Origin: Heterohyrax brucei
Taxonomy: Eukaryota > Chordata > Mammalia > Hyracoidea > Procaviidae
Length of the DNA stretch: 64,000 bases
Direction: 5' to 3'
Assembly: GCA_028571685.1 (NCBI GenBank)
Contig: CM053154.1
Location: 9,766,001-9,830,000 of the forward strand
A model generated the notes under the pieces. It was given only the letters and a program-made list of their open reading frames with translations. It did no database searches and had not been told where the DNA came from. Both the position numbers and the translations under genes were made by a program. Shown one piece after another: positions 23,201 through 34,392 of the stretch (positions within the stretch are counted from its first letter, which is position 1; every line of letters begins with the position of its first letter).

Positions 23201-26200
23201 CCTTGGGGCCCTGACAGAACATGACCAGTTGGGAACTGTGACATGTCTGCACCCCTACTATGGGAAGCAAGGAGGTGGGATAATCCCCCCAGGGGAGATA
23301 GTAAGCTTGATGCACAAGACAGAAACTCGAAACAGTCTTTATCGTGGTTTACATTCTTGGTCTCCTCATCTCCCCTTTAGCTATTCCAGGATGCGGTGGT
23401 TACCTGGACGCCTTAGAAGGTTCCTTCACCAGCCCAAACTACCCACAGATGCATCCTGAACTAGCCTATTGCATATGGCACATACAAGTGGAGAGCGGTT
23501 ACAAGATAAATTTAGAGTTCAATGAGATTTTGTAAGTCCTGCAGCCCACCTCTGCTATTCTAGCAAACGGAGCTGATCTAGCTGGAACGCTGGTCCAGAG
23601 ATGGGCACTCTTCAAAGCATCTGTGTACAAAGGAAAGAAACACTCACCAGTGCTAATCGTGGTGAATTAAGTTGGCTGTTTCTCTGCAGATTCCGAGGAC
23701 ATTTCAGGGACTGGCAAAGGCCCAAGTTTATCATCATTTCCCTGAACTATCGTTGTAAAGGAAATCCTGGTGGCATAGTAGTTCACCGTTAATGTCTGCT
23801 CACCAAAAGGTCAGCAGTTCGAATCTGCCAGGAGCTCCCTAGAAACTCTATGGGGCAGTTCTACTCTGTCTGTAGGGTCTCTATGAGTCGGGATTGACTG
23901 GACGACAACGGGTTTGGTTTCTCTTTTTGTTTAATCATTGTAAAAAGAACCCTAGTGGTGCAGTGGTTAAGAGCCACAGCTGCTGACTGAAAGGCTGGCT
24001 GCTCGAATCCTCCACGTGCTCCCTGGAAACCCTATCGGGCAGTTCTGCTCTGGCCTATAGAGTCACTGGAAGTCAGAATCAACTTGACAGTGCCAGGTTT
24101 TTTTTTTTGTTATTGTAAAGAAAACTCCTTAGTAAGCTTTGGGATTGTTTGGGTTGTCACAAAGAGAGTTTGGCTGCTTTGAAAAGCCTTCTCACTAGAG
24201 GCTGTTGTTCTCCAGTCTAGAAATGGATGAAAACTGCAGATTTGATTTTGTTGCGGTTTATGATGGCCCCTCCACCACCTCTGGCCTGATGGCACAAGTC
24301 TGTGGTCTCACGAAGCCTGCCTTCGAGTCCTCTTCAGACTCCTTGACCGTCGTGTTATCCACAGATTATGCCAACTCCTACCGGGGGTTTTCTGCCACCT
24401 ACACTTCAGTCTATGTGGAAAACATCAACAGCAGTAAGTTACATTTCATGGTTACTTTGAGCTCTCTGAACAATGCACATATAGCCACTGCTCCTGAATT
24501 CTTAACTTGCCCTGTTTGCAAGGCTGTCACATACACTTTGAAAGATATACATAACTGGAAGAATAATCGGTTCTGTGCATTGATTAATGAAAGAGGACAT
24601 TAATGATTTTATTAACTGGAAAAAATTCTATAGAAACTACGAACTGTTTAACTCAGTGCCTTCTGCAAAGACATAATTGAATACATTGAGATTTACAGTG
24701 TCTAGAAATCCTGGTAGCATAGTGGTTAAGTGCTATGTCTGCTAACCAAAAGGTCAGCAGTTCAAATCTGCCAAGTGCTCCTTGGAAACTCTGTGGGGGC
24801 AGCTCTACCCCGCTGTATAGCCTCACTAGGAGTCAGAATTGACTTGACAGCAGTGAGGTTTTTTTTTAGCCACCAGTGAGATCACAGTGAACATTGTGGA
24901 AAGTGGATCAACTCGGCTCTCTTAGGCTTCTTAATAAAGTCGAGAGTAAACCAGATTTTGAGCTTTTATACATTCCAGACCCAAAGTTCCTGACTGGGTA
25001 AACATGATCTCCGCTTCTCTCTCTTTTTTTGACAGCGTCTTTAAAGTGCTCCTCTGACAAGATGAGAGTTATCCTAAGTAAATCCTACCTGGAATCACTG
25101 AACTACGATGAGAATGATTTACAACTAAATGATCCCACTTGCAGACCCGAAGTATCGTCGAATGCGGTGGAATTTTCTATCCCTCTCGATGCGTGTGGTA
25201 CGATCAAAAAGGTAAATGGAAACATTGATAACAGGGTTTGGTCAAGTGTTAAACACATTAGCATGAATCATGCTAATACTGGCTAGCTGCTTTAACCCTC
25301 AAATCTCAGTGGCTTGACATGTTAAACATACGGGTGCACACATGTACACACACTCAGTCATGCACACAGCAGTAATTTCGGGTCACTGAAAGATGGTTCT
25401 TCTTCCTAGAAGTTGGAGAATTTTGAAGATTCACCTTGTGACAATTTGAACATCTATATGCCCTGGATTTAAATGTCTACAAGTCACACTTGTACAGAAA
25501 ATGTTCATACCCTCTAGTTAGTAAAAATATAGCTGTATTGAAACAAACAGGAAATCCTGGCAGCATAGTGGTTATGTGGTATGTCTGCTGACCAAAAGGC
25601 CGGCAGTTCAAATCCACCAGGCCCTCCTTGGAAATTCTGTGGGGCAGTTCTACCCTGTCTATAGGGGTCTCTATGAGCTGGAATCAACTTGATGGCAGTG
25701 GGTTTGGGTGGGTAAAGAAAACAGACAACTTCTTTCCCCTGTAAAACAGAAGGTAAAAATTATCCTTATTTTAAATATGAAGAATATTCCTACAAGTCTG
25801 TAGTTTGATATACATTGTGTAGCACTCCAATTCAGGATCTCAAACATTTTCAACTTAATTGACAACAATGGAGGTTACTCCGGTGACATCAACAAGGTTG
25901 GAACTTTTTCCCTCTCAAAAGCAAAGAGACCCTTAAATGACTCAGGACAGCATCTGGAAATAACCCTAGAACATTCAGTGAGATTATGTGCAATATATTA
26001 TGCATTAAATAGACCGTCATTGACTGTGTAACACATCTAGGACATCATCATATATTATATCCAGCTTTATAGTAGCATGTAGTTTATATTTAGCTATGAT
26101 TTATTGACTATTCACCATGTGCCAGACAATCAAAATTGATTTTAACTTAATTGAAAAAAAAAAAAAAACTTTCTAATGCTATCTTCAAGTCTTACTAACT

Positions 26201-29200
26201 CAACTAGAATCTCTCATATTGTCCTTCAGTTCTTTCCCAGAATTTTTTAAAAATAAGGGTTATAGTATTCCGACATGGAAGCTATTGTCCAATAATTTAA
26301 GAAAATCGCTCCCTACCTGTAAATGGTATTGACATCAATGCTATACAGACTTACTGGGATAAAAATAAAAAAATTGGAATTGCATTTTGTTCGCAGGCCG
26401 AAGACAACTCAATTACTTACACGAATACGGTCACTCTATCCCCAACTTCTGGAGTGATCACCCGTCAGAAACGTGTCCAGATAATTGTCAGATGTGAGAT
26501 GGAGTATAACTCCACCTTGGAGATAATGTACGTGACAGAAGATGACATAATTCAAAATCAGTATGCACTGGGCAAATATAATACGAGCCTGGCATTTTTT
26601 GAATCCAGTACATTTGAGACACCTGTCCTGGAGTCGCCATACTATGTGGATTTACACCAGACTCTCTTTGTTCAAGCCAGTCTACACACCTCTGATCCAA
26701 ACCTGGTGGTGTTTCTTGACACCTGCCGAGCCTCTCCCACTTCTGACCTTGCACCTCCAACCTATGACCTTATCAGCAGTGGGTATGTACTGATGTGTGA
26801 TATTCTTTTCTGAGAGTTACTGGTGATTTTAAGAAACCAATATTTGCATGTGTTTGTATGATTTAAGGAGGCCTGGTGACATTGGGGTTAAGTGCTAGTA
26901 ACTGAGACGTTGGCAGTTTGAATCTACCAGCCACTCTCTGGGAGAAATATGTGGCAGGCTGCTTCTGTGTGGATCACAGTGTTGGAAACCCTGCAGGGAA
27001 GTTCTTCTCTGCCCTGTAGGGTTACTATGAGTCACAGCTGACTCAATGGCAATATATTTTTGGTTTGGAGCTATAAACTTTATAAAGCTTTCCTAGCAGT
27101 ACAGCTGTGGAATTGTTCATTTTATAAAATAGTCACTGTGTACTAGTTACAAACAGATTAAGATGAGACGTTTCTGTAGCTACAGTTCATATACACTGGA
27201 ATTTTAAGTGTATTTACAAAACATCTGCTGATAGAAACAAGTGTACTTTTTGTCATTAAACCTTTATTTGTGCCTTTGCTTTTTTTTCACATTTGGGGAT
27301 TTTCAACAGAAGCTTGGAAGATTTATTCACCGGGGCTATCTTCAGAACATAAACTTGGTGTCATTAGTAAAATCCCTGGCATTCTTTAGGAAAGAAAGAA
27401 AATTTCTGTTTGGATAGGATACTTTCTTTTTTTTTTTTTCTAAAAGCTGGCTCTGGTGATTCAGTGGTTAACTGTTATGGCTGCTAACCAACAGGTTGGA
27501 AGCTCATATCCACCAGACCACTCCTTAGAAACTCTATGGGGCAGTTCTACTCTGTCTTACAGGGTTGCTATGAATCAAAGTCAACTCTATGGCAGTGGGT
27601 TGGTGGGTGATGGATATTAACCACATCAATTATGCTGACACAGGTGTTGGCCATCTAATCAAGTCACACAAACTTCAAATTTTAGACCAGAAGGGAACTT
27701 TGCCATCACACTTAAGGGTCAAATCCACAGTTTCTTTGCTCTCTGTAGTTTGAGCTAAATGGATTGTGTTTTAGAGAAGTTTATGAATCCACAAATTAGA
27801 CAGTTTAGAAAACCTTTGTATCCACTTTTTTCAGTATTGAAGAAACTGAACTTCTGTATATCTTCTGAACTTGCTCATCAATTCTGTTTCAGATGCAGTC
27901 AGGATGAGACCTGTCAAGTGTATCCTTTATCTGAACACTATGGAAGATTCCAGTTTAATGCCTTTAAATTCTTGAGAAGTCTGAGCTCTGTTTACATCCA
28001 GTGTGAAATCCTGATCTGTGACAGTGATGACCCTCAATCTCGCTGCAATCAGGGCTGCATCTCTAGAAGAAAACGAGACATTTCCTCCTACAAATGGAAG
28101 GCCGACTCAGTCATAGGTCCCATTCGTCTGATAAGGGATCGGAGTTCACATGGAAATTCAGGTAAGAGAACAACTTCTTCTTATGATACAAGAATGTATT
28201 CTAAGGAGCTGCATATCCCAGCTCATGGAATAATGCTAAAATAGAGTTGTTCCTCAGCATGTGCACAGTAGACTTAGGGGTTTGTCACAGACGTTTGGGA
28301 GTCCCTGGATGGTATAAATGGTTAAAGTGCTCAGCTGCTAACTGAAAGATTGAGGGTTTGCATCCCCCTCAAGGTGCTTTAGAAGAGAGGCCTGGAAGAA
28401 AACCAAAATCAAGCCAAACTCATTGTCACAGAGTCAATGCTGACTCATGGCAACCCTATAGGACAGAGCAGAACTGCCCCAGAGTATATCCAAAGAGTGG
28501 CTGGTGGATTTGAACTGCCAGCCTTTCGGTTAGCAGCTGTAACTCGTAACCACTGTGTTACCAGTGGTTGGAAGAATGGCCTTTTGGAAGAGAGACCAGT
28601 GAAAAATCAGTCACTGAAAACCCCATGTGTCACAGGGTCACCATGAGTCGGAATCAACTCAATGACTCCTGGTGTCATAGGGATTTTGCTAAAGCTCTAA
28701 GTAAGTTAGCCGTTTAAAACCAGTCCAGGCCTATTGGCATCAGGTTGATTCTAAGTCACAGTGACCCTGTAAGACAGAACAGAACTGCTCCATAGGCCTT
28801 CTAAGGCTGTAGGAAACCCCGCTGATGTGATGGTTAAGTGCTACACTTGCTAACCAAAAGGTTGACAGTTCAAATCCACCAGGCACTCCTTGGAAACTCT
28901 AGGGGGGCAGTTTCTACTCTGTCCTTCAGACTATGAGTCAAGACTGACTCAAAAACAATGGGTATGGCTTTGGTTTTCTCATCTTGACTGAAGCAAACTG
29001 ATGCATCTTTCTCCTGGGGAGTGGCTGGTGGGTTCTTTCGTCAGCTGTTCGGTTAGCAGCTGAGGGCTTACCCACCTGCTCCACTAAGGGTCCTATAGGG
29101 TATGTAGCGATGTTACAAATTTACCAAAATTTTACAATGCTAAGAAATACTCCCTTTTGAAATAGTTTTCATCCTGTTTCTGATTGCAGGATTTCAGCAT

Positions 29201-29362
29201 CAGTTACCTGCAGAAGAATCTCAGAATCAGGCTTTCAACAGTCTGCATCTGTTCTCACTCATGGCCCTCGCTCTGAATATAGTGATCGTGGCTACCGTTA
29301 TGGTGAGGGTTTATGTCAATCGAGGAACAGACTACAAGTACCAGAAGCTGCAGAGCTACTAA
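17125..29362 (+). CDS. CUZD1: CUZD1, CUB and zona pellucida-like domain protein
   Basis: Nine coding exons: 17125-17206, 19762-19912, 21758-21972, 23381-23531, 24216-24433, 25036-25211, 26397-26782, 27893-28161, 29190-29362. They sum to 1821 nt, 606 residues plus stop, against about 607 in human. Order: signal peptide 1-24 (MEVIRRLILLALLILSCLAE), CUB1 from Cys32, CUB2 from Cys154, ZP domain from Cys277, dibasic furin-type site RRKR at 518-521, and a membrane segment at about 568-588 with a short tail ending KYQKLQSY. The ZP part keeps the ten family cysteines plus one extra in GCSQDETC. CUZD1 (also called ERG1 or UO-44) is a zymogen-granule membrane protein of pancreatic acinar cells, also found in uterine and ovarian epithelium; the granule role is from the literature, not the sequence. 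All introns are GT-AG. No frameshift or stop was found. It lies 2.2 kb downstream of the FAM24 stop on the same strand. Confidence 0.96.
17617..17762 (-). mobile_element. AfroSINE in CUZD1 intron 1
   Basis: Reverse copy, TTGAATAAATTCTGACTCAT to CACCACCAGCACTCC. Confidence 0.75.
18417..18575 (-). mobile_element. AfroSINE inside L1M
   Basis: Reverse copy from AAAAACCAAACCTGCTGCCA to the CACCACGGTCTTAGG end. Confidence 0.8.
18681..18845 (+). mobile_element. AfroSINE inside L1M
   Basis: Forward near-consensus copy, GGAAATCCTGGTGGTGTAGT to the GGAATCAGCTTGATG tail. Confidence 0.85.
19762..19912 (+). CDS. CUZD1: CUZD1 exon 2 (CUB1, N half)
   Basis: Acceptor TCTCTGCCAG, donor GTAAGT at 19913. Encodes NSTCTATLGG through the FSHIQ edge, including the CUB core CTWTVERPENQSIRI. 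Confidence 0.95.
20030..21160 (+). repeat. MIR and MER5-like ancient repeats in CUZD1 intron 2
   Basis: MIR-like pieces near 20030-20165, 20440-20590 and 20975-21160 (CCCATTTTACAGACCAGAAA, GTTACACAGCAGGTGAG). MER5-like pieces near 20210-20410 and 20720-20810. Confidence 0.5.
21758..21972 (+). CDS. CUZD1: CUZD1 exon 3 (CUB1, C half)
   Basis: Acceptor GCTGTTTCAG, donor GTAAGT. Encodes LDPAGSCENENIRVFDG and FVFYYYFSPET. Acidic residues in the first motif fit the CUB calcium site. Confidence 0.95.
22110..22460 (+). repeat. MER5-like DNA transposon remnants in CUZD1 intron 3
   Basis: CTTTAGTGAGTGTAAGAATC and TCCCTGGGTGATTCTGAC match the layout of MER5-type hAT remnants. The rest of the intron to 23380 shows nothing recognised. 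Confidence 0.45.
23381..23531 (+). CDS. CUZD1: CUZD1 exon 4 (CUB2, N half)
   Basis: Acceptor CCCCTTTAG, donor GTAAGT. Encodes CGGYLDALEGSFTSPNYP, a typical CUB start. Same length (151 nt) and phase as exon 2, as expected from CUB duplication. Confidence 0.95.
23756..24105 (+). mobile_element. Two tandem AfroSINEs in CUZD1 intron 4
   Basis: Copies at 23756-23930 and 23944-24105, same orientation, separated by a few bases; they fill half the 684-bp intron. Confidence 0.85.
24216..24433 (+). CDS. CUZD1: CUZD1 exon 5 (CUB2, C half)
   Basis: Acceptor TTCTCCAG, donor GTAAGT. Encodes CRFDFVAVYDGPSTTSG and the end STDYANSYRGFSATYTS. 218 nt, close to the 215 nt of exon 3. Confidence 0.95.
24706..24868 (+). 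mobile_element. AfroSINE in CUZD1 intron 5
   Basis: Forward copy, AGAAATCCTGGTAGCATAGT to GTCAGAATTGACTTGACAGC. Confidence 0.85.
25036..25211 (+). CDS. CUZD1: CUZD1 exon 6 (ZP domain, part 1)
   Basis: Acceptor TTTTTTGACAG, donor GTAAAT. 176 nt; encodes LKCSSDKMRVILSKSYLE to CGTIKK. Identical in length and phase to the matching exon of the DMBT1-like gene. Confidence 0.95.
25545..25715 (+). mobile_element. AfroSINE in CUZD1 intron 6
   Basis: Forward copy, GGAAATCCTGGCAGCATAGT to GGCAGTGGGTTTGGGTGGG. Confidence 0.85.
26397..26782 (+). CDS. CUZD1: CUZD1 exon 7 (ZP domain, part 2)
   Basis: Acceptor TTTGTTCGCAG, donor GTATGT. 386 nt; encodes the central ZP part with SPYYVDLHQTLFVQ and FLDTCRASP. 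Confidence 0.95.
26867..27065 (+). mobile_element. AfroSINE, long variant, in CUZD1 intron 7
   Basis: Forward copy with the extra middle block (AATATGTGGCAGGCTGCTTC). Confidence 0.8.
27446..27607 (+). mobile_element. AfroSINE in CUZD1 intron 7
   Basis: Forward copy, AGCTGGCTCTGGTGATTCAG to GGCAGTGGGTTGGTGGG, about 285 bp before exon 8. Confidence 0.8.
27893..28161 (+). CDS. CUZD1: CUZD1 exon 8 (ZP end and furin site)
   Basis: Acceptor TTCTGTTTCAG, donor GTAAGA. Encodes FQFNAFKFLRS, the last four ZP cysteines and SRRKRDISS, a consensus proprotein-convertase site just after the ZP module. Confidence 0.95.
28302..28680 (+). mobile_element. AfroSINE split by a reverse AfroSINE
   Basis: A forward long-variant copy (28302-28400 and 28562-28680) is interrupted by a reverse copy at about 28401-28561; TGGAAGAA repeats flank the inner copy. 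Confidence 0.7.
28712..29095 (-). mobile_element. Reverse AfroSINE split by a forward AfroSINE
   Basis: Reverse long-variant halves at 28712-28808 and 28985-29095 surround a forward copy at 28812-28975. It lies 95 bp from CUZD1 exon 9. Confidence 0.7.
29190..29362 (+). CDS. CUZD1: CUZD1 exon 9 (membrane anchor and stop)
   Basis: Acceptor CTGATTGCAG. Encodes a linker, the hydrophobic helix LHLFSLMALALNIVIVATVM and a cytoplasmic tail; TAA at 29360-29362. Confidence 0.95.
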
Positions 29363-29596
29363 CTCAAGGATTCAGCCTTCAGTGTGGCACGTTTCTCCTG
29401 AGTGCAGAAGGAAATGCTACCGCGTGGCTGCATATGCCATGGATAAATTAAGAAGGGCCCAATGAAGGGTTGTACAAGTTCTTGTCACCAAGTTCAGAGT
29501 GTGTATCCCAGAGTATGACACCTTGGAGGATGACTGATGTGAAAAAAACATGTAAATTAGCTTTCATTTGAAAGAACTAGAGTCACCAAAGTATAA

Positions 29597-29602
29597 AATA
29601 AA
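29597..29602 (+). terminator. CUZD1: AATAAA poly(A) signal of CUZD1
   Basis: AATAAA 235 nt after the stop. Cleavage would fall near 29615-29625. Confidence 0.7.
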
Positions 29603-29645
29603 TTAGGAACACCCTTTTCATGAGCATAAAACATTTTAAGCAGAT

Positions 29646-29765
29646 GTTGCTGTTGTTGTTGTTTGTCTGTTGGTTCCAACCCGTGTTGGTCTTTTGTATA
29701 ACAGAACGAAGCGTTCCCACTCCCGAGCTGTCTTCGTGGTTGTGAGTGTGTTTGAGCCTACTGTG
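29646..29765 (-). mobile_element. RTE 3' tail fragment
   Basis: Begins TTGCTGTTGTTGTTGTTTGT, the RTE 3' end, just past the CUZD1 poly(A) signal. Confidence 0.55.
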
Positions 29766-30129
29766 CACTCAAGAGTTAGGTGGGGGAACAGTTGCTTTGG
29801 CTTGGTCTTCAGAGTCAGATGAATTTATTTTCTAGTTGCAAATGTACCACCTTTTGAAATACACACAATAGTTACAATTTCTGAAGCTAAAAAGTGGCAG
29901 AGAGAGTGGAAGTTGTTGCACCCATACCTAATGCTTTAATGCACACTCTCACAAAGTCAGACCTGAAACATCTCAGAAAAGGGGGGGTTGGAAAGAAGAC
30001 CCTGACTACGTAAAGGAGAAAATTCCATACAGTTTTCGGGTTAATGAGAGAAGACCTTTTCCTTCCCGTTTGCCATCAAACACCAAAGCCAAGAAGTAGC
30101 CTGCCCTGACTTATAATTCCTGTACTGTG

Positions 30130-30290
30130 GCTGGAAACCCTGGGGGTGTAGTGGTTAAGCTGCTAACCAAAAGGTCGGCAGTTCAAATCCTCTAAGTGCT
30201 CCTTGGGAACTCTATAGGGTGGTTCTACTCTGTTGATAGGGTCACTATGAGTCAGAATTGACTCAATGGCAGTGGTTTTGATTTTGGGGT
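30130..30290 (+). mobile_element. AfroSINE
   Basis: Forward near-consensus copy, GGAAACCCTGGGGGTGTAGT to GGCAGTGGTTTTG. Confidence 0.85.
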
Positions 30291-30671
30291 ACTGTGGCTG
30301 GACATGTATTATTAAAGACCCCAATGCAAACAAGGTTCTTTATCTTAGATGAATAATACAACTTTGTGGTGTCACCTAACAACATATACAGTTTCTGGTT
30401 TTAATAAATGTTCATAAGTCGCAATCATATTTCTGAATGCCCAAGCATGTTCTGTTTTCTTTTGTTCATAAAAACATGTTGAAAATGCAGAGAATATGCA
30501 AGGAATACAACAGAATCTCTACACTCACAGAAGAGGTCCTTAAGGGACTGATGGATTTCCAGCTCCAAATCAAAACAAGCTTCCCCATTTAAAAAAAAAA
30601 AAAAATTCCATGTAGCTCTTCCAAGTACTTTCTCAGCCAGCCACACAATTGAGTTTCCTCTTTATTCATCC

Positions 30672-31260
30672 AAACCGAAACACCAAACCTGCTGCCAATT
30701 CCAACTCACGGCAACCCTATAGGACAGAGTAGAACTTCCCTATAAGGTTTCCAAGGAGCACCTGGTGGATATGAACTGCCCAAACTTTGGTCAGCATCTG
30801 TAGCACTTACCCACTATGCCCCCAGGATTTCCAAACCACCTAAACTGAAGTACTGCAAACTTCTTCTCTAACCGTACATGATAACACTTAAAAATTTAGC
30901 TAGAATGGAAGGATCAAGTTAAGTACTGAAAAATAGCACAGCTTCTGGTCCCCGGCCGTTGATCCCGCCTCCATCAGCAATCGACTGTCTGCCTCCGGCC
31001 AGTGTGCACTCAGGGACATCAAATGTGATGGTGTAACACTAAGAAAAGTATCAAACGTGTCACCCTGACTCGTTGCCATTGAGTTGGGTCCAATTCAAAG
31101 CCACCACATAGAAGCGTAAAACTGTCACACACGGTTTTCGAGGCTGTCATCTTTATGGAAGCGCACTGCCACATCTTTGTCTTATACCATCTGGTGAGTT
31201 CAAACTGCCAAGCTTTTCGTTAGCAGCTGAGCTCTGAACCACTGTGCCACCGATGCTTCC
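30672..31260 (-). mobile_element. Two reverse AfroSINEs
   Basis: Copies at 30672-30830 (standard) and 31063-31260 (long variant). Unique sequence lies between them. Confidence 0.75.
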
Positions 31261-31557
31261 TACATTTTATACTAGACAGTGAAATTGTGTTACCAAATTG
31301 TGCTACCTAAATCAACCAAACCCTTTGTGGTGGGAATATTAAAACATACCAATGTGTTGTTAGTAGGCATGCTGTTATTATTATTTTTTTCTTTAGGAAA
31401 AGCTATAGTGATGGAATCCAAGGTCCCAGATATGAAGTTGAGTGCTGTGGGTTCTAGTTCTGTGTTACCTTAGCCAGGTCACCCTCATGTTTTAGACTAG
31501 GGATGGTAATCTTTGCCTGTCCCCTCCTAGGGGTATTGTAGGGTTAGCTGAGGGAAG

Positions 31558-31944
31558 TCAATAGTTAGCGTCTACCTGTGTTCTGTTTACCACCAAGGAA
31601 GCTGCTTTTCTCAGACCACACCTGTTCCCGGAAAACACACTCCAATCAGAGGTTCGTGTTAGGGGGTTTCCTGGGAGTGAGGGGAGGTAGACTGGGTGGA
31701 GGGAGACTGAGAACTGACAAGCAGTTGCAGTGAAGACCCAACAGACCCTCTCTGGGAGTCCCAGAATGGGGCTAGCCCTCCCAAGGTGCTCCGCAAGGTC
31801 CTCACATGCCTCTGCTGACCTGCCGTTGGATGAGGGCCGCCCAGAGATGTGCTGTGAGCTTGGGGAGCCCTCTTGAGCTGAAGGCAGTACTCTAGTGGCA
31901 GTGGAGCCACGACACTCCAGCAGCTTGGAGGATGACGACCCCAT
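31558..31944 (-). other. Open frame of 128 codons, unknown
   Basis: Begins MGSSSSKLLECRGS, formally an N-myristoylation-type start, and runs 128 codons to a stop at 31558. No domain recognised, no clear promoter, and an overlapping frame is also open, so chance is likely in this GC-richer patch. Confidence 0.2.
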
Positions 31945-33270
31945 CCAGGCAGAGCTCCGGCAACACCAGAACAGTCACCGCACTCACCTCTTAACAGCAG
32001 GAGTCAGTGCTGAGTTTCTCTGCATTGATTGTGGGTGACAGCTATATAACATGATTCACGTGATTGGTATCACTACGTTGTACACCTCAGAAATGTTTAG
32101 TTGGCAAATGTCATGATACATGTATATATACACATATAAATATTTCCCATGGTGTTTGGCTGGAGCAGAGCAATTTTATGTACATACACACATATATATA
32201 CATATATATACGTATACGAAACAATTAAAAACAAAGAAGCAGGATTTTCAGAAGGCCTCCCAAAGCAAAATCCAACTCTATATGATATTCAAGGGACACT
32301 TCTAACAACGTGCTCCAGAAGAGCTAGAAGTGAAGGAGTAGGCAGTGGGATATCAGGCACTTACAAACCAGAGAGCAGGGTCACCTCCTTACTGCTGGGT
32401 GGAGTGGAGTCGAGGCTGCTCAATGCGCTCTGCTGCCTTCAAGGAGAGTGGGTGGCCTCATCACTACTGGATGGAAATGAAACTCTCTGATCTCCACTGG
32501 GCTTCCTCTGACCTCACGTTAGCACCGCAGGGTGAGAGGGGCATCTCTGTTTGTTGGGAGAGGGAAGGTCAGCTCTCTACCTGGTCTCTGGCTGATACTG
32601 AGGGGGGTGGTGGAGGGCGGGTACTGGAGGTGATGGGATTTGCAGCTGTCTGCTCTGCCTGCCCTGACAGCACCCTGGCAGGCAGAGCAAGGGGTAAAGG
32701 GTACTGGAGGTGGTGAAAGTCTAAACTGGCTGGGAGTCTTCTGGCCCAGTGTTTCCCAGGGTGTTTGGCTGGAGCGGGGCAATTATTGCTTAAGACTTTT
32801 CTGTCTTGCTAGTTGCCTCTTTCCTGTTGCTTTGGCTGGAAAAGGAGGCTTTCCTGGTCTGTATTGATCAGTGTTTCCAGATTGCAGGCGGTGCTGCCTG
32901 TGGCTTTTAAACTTTAGGGTTGCTAACTATCTCCAGAAGTGCTGTTGGGAAGAACAGCTCCCCAAACCCCTTACTCTGAACTCCAGCAAGAGAAAAACTG
33001 ACCTGGAAGTTCACGTGGACCGTTATTTACTTACTCTTAAATTTTCAGACCTTCCGCTGACAACACTCTTCTACGTTAGGGATTTGTACAAATCCACAAA
33101 ATGCTGGAGTTTGGAGGCTGTTGGGACCCCAGCAGATATAGTTAATGGGAAGATGGACTTGTGAAAGCAGAAACTTTAGTCACCCAAAGTTACTTGGAAA
33201 ACTCCTTTATTCATTTGAAACACTTGCATGAAATAAGATGCCCGATGCTAAGATCACTTTTTATAAGACT
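31945..33270. other. Unassigned intergenic DNA
   Basis: TA/CA-rich patch at 32115-32215, then GC-richer DNA from 32320 to 33165 with several short overlapping frames but no recognisable protein or repeat. Confidence 0.4.
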
Positions 33271-33279
33271 TACGATACA

Positions 33280-33450
33280 GCCAAACCAAAACCAAACCTG
33301 TCGTCCTTGACTCAATTCTGACTCACAGCAGCCCTATAGGATGGAGTAGAACTGCCTCCTAAGGTTTCCAACGAGTGGCTGGTGGATTTGAACTACTGAC
33401 CCTTTGGTTGGGAGCCAGAGCGTTTAACCCCCACACTACCAGATTTTCCT
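33280..33450 (-). mobile_element. AfroSINE
   Basis: Reverse copy beginning AGCCAAACCAAAACCAAACC; ends CACTACCAGATTTTCC. Confidence 0.85.
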
Positions 33451-33840
33451 GATAATAAAGCTAGTCAATGGCAAATGATTAACTTTGGATTTAAAGATGC
33501 CACCTTCCACAAATTAACTAGTAATCACATTCTATCAATTTTCACTATGCACAAGCATCCTAATAAATACCACTATTGTATTTCCTCAAGGGCATGTCAG
33601 TGAAGGGCATGTTTGTAATGAAACCAAAATGTTCCCTATTAGTGATAACATCCTTGGATGGCTCACAGGTCAGATTTTCATCTAGGCACTCATCATCAGC
33701 AACCAGTCTCTCTAGATGCTACACTGTCCTTCTCACCTGGGGACTTGATGACACCATATTTTCATCTGGTACATGCTACTTATTGACAAATGCCAGAAGA
33801 ATTTCCTGGGGATAGGGACTCATATTTTATATATATATAT

Positions 33841-34383
33841 ATGAGGTCTGACAATTCTATAAACTTAATTGTTCTAAGTGCTACATACCTCCTTGTTGAA
33901 TATCACTATGGTTACCTTTGAAGTACTCCCCTTGGGAAGCTACGCACTGATGCCAGCACCTAGTCCACCCTTCAAAGCAGTTTTGCAACTCTTTCTGAAA
34001 TGACCATTGTACATGGTGGCAAGGTGGCAAGTTCACCAGCTTAATTGTATAGTTGTCTATCAGGGCTTTTAGCTAGTAAACACAGAACTGTACTGGAACA
34101 CTCTCCTTACTCACCTGATCTGGCCCCCAATGACTTTTTTCTTTACCTGAAGATAAAGGAAATATTGAAAGGAAAACATTTTGATGACATTCAGGACATC
34201 AACAGTAATACAACGACAGCTCTGATGGCCATTCTAAGGGGAATACCTTGAAGTTGACCACTGCGATATTCAACAACAAGGTAAGCAACACTTAGAACAA
34301 TCAAGTTCGTGAACTTAATTGTTGCATCTTGTATGTAGCCCTTTTTCTAGGATGAGTTAGTGAACTTAATTGTCAGTCCTCAT
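33841..34383 (+). mobile_element. Deleted mariner-type DNA transposon
   Basis: Terminal inverted repeats ATGAGGTCTGACAATT (33841) and AATTGTCAGTCCTCAT (34368-34383), one mismatch, with TA at both flanks. Inside, 34090-34190 reads the C-terminal transposase motif YSPDLAPNDFFLYLK. At 543 bp it lacks most of the about 1.3-kb element and cannot move itself. Confidence 0.85.
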
Positions 34384-34392
34384 ATGCCAAAA

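Noticed and set aside
22722-23315. 197-codon minus-strand frame in CUZD1 intron 3
   Set aside because: No domain, no splice or promoter support and antisense to CUZD1; composition looks non-coding.
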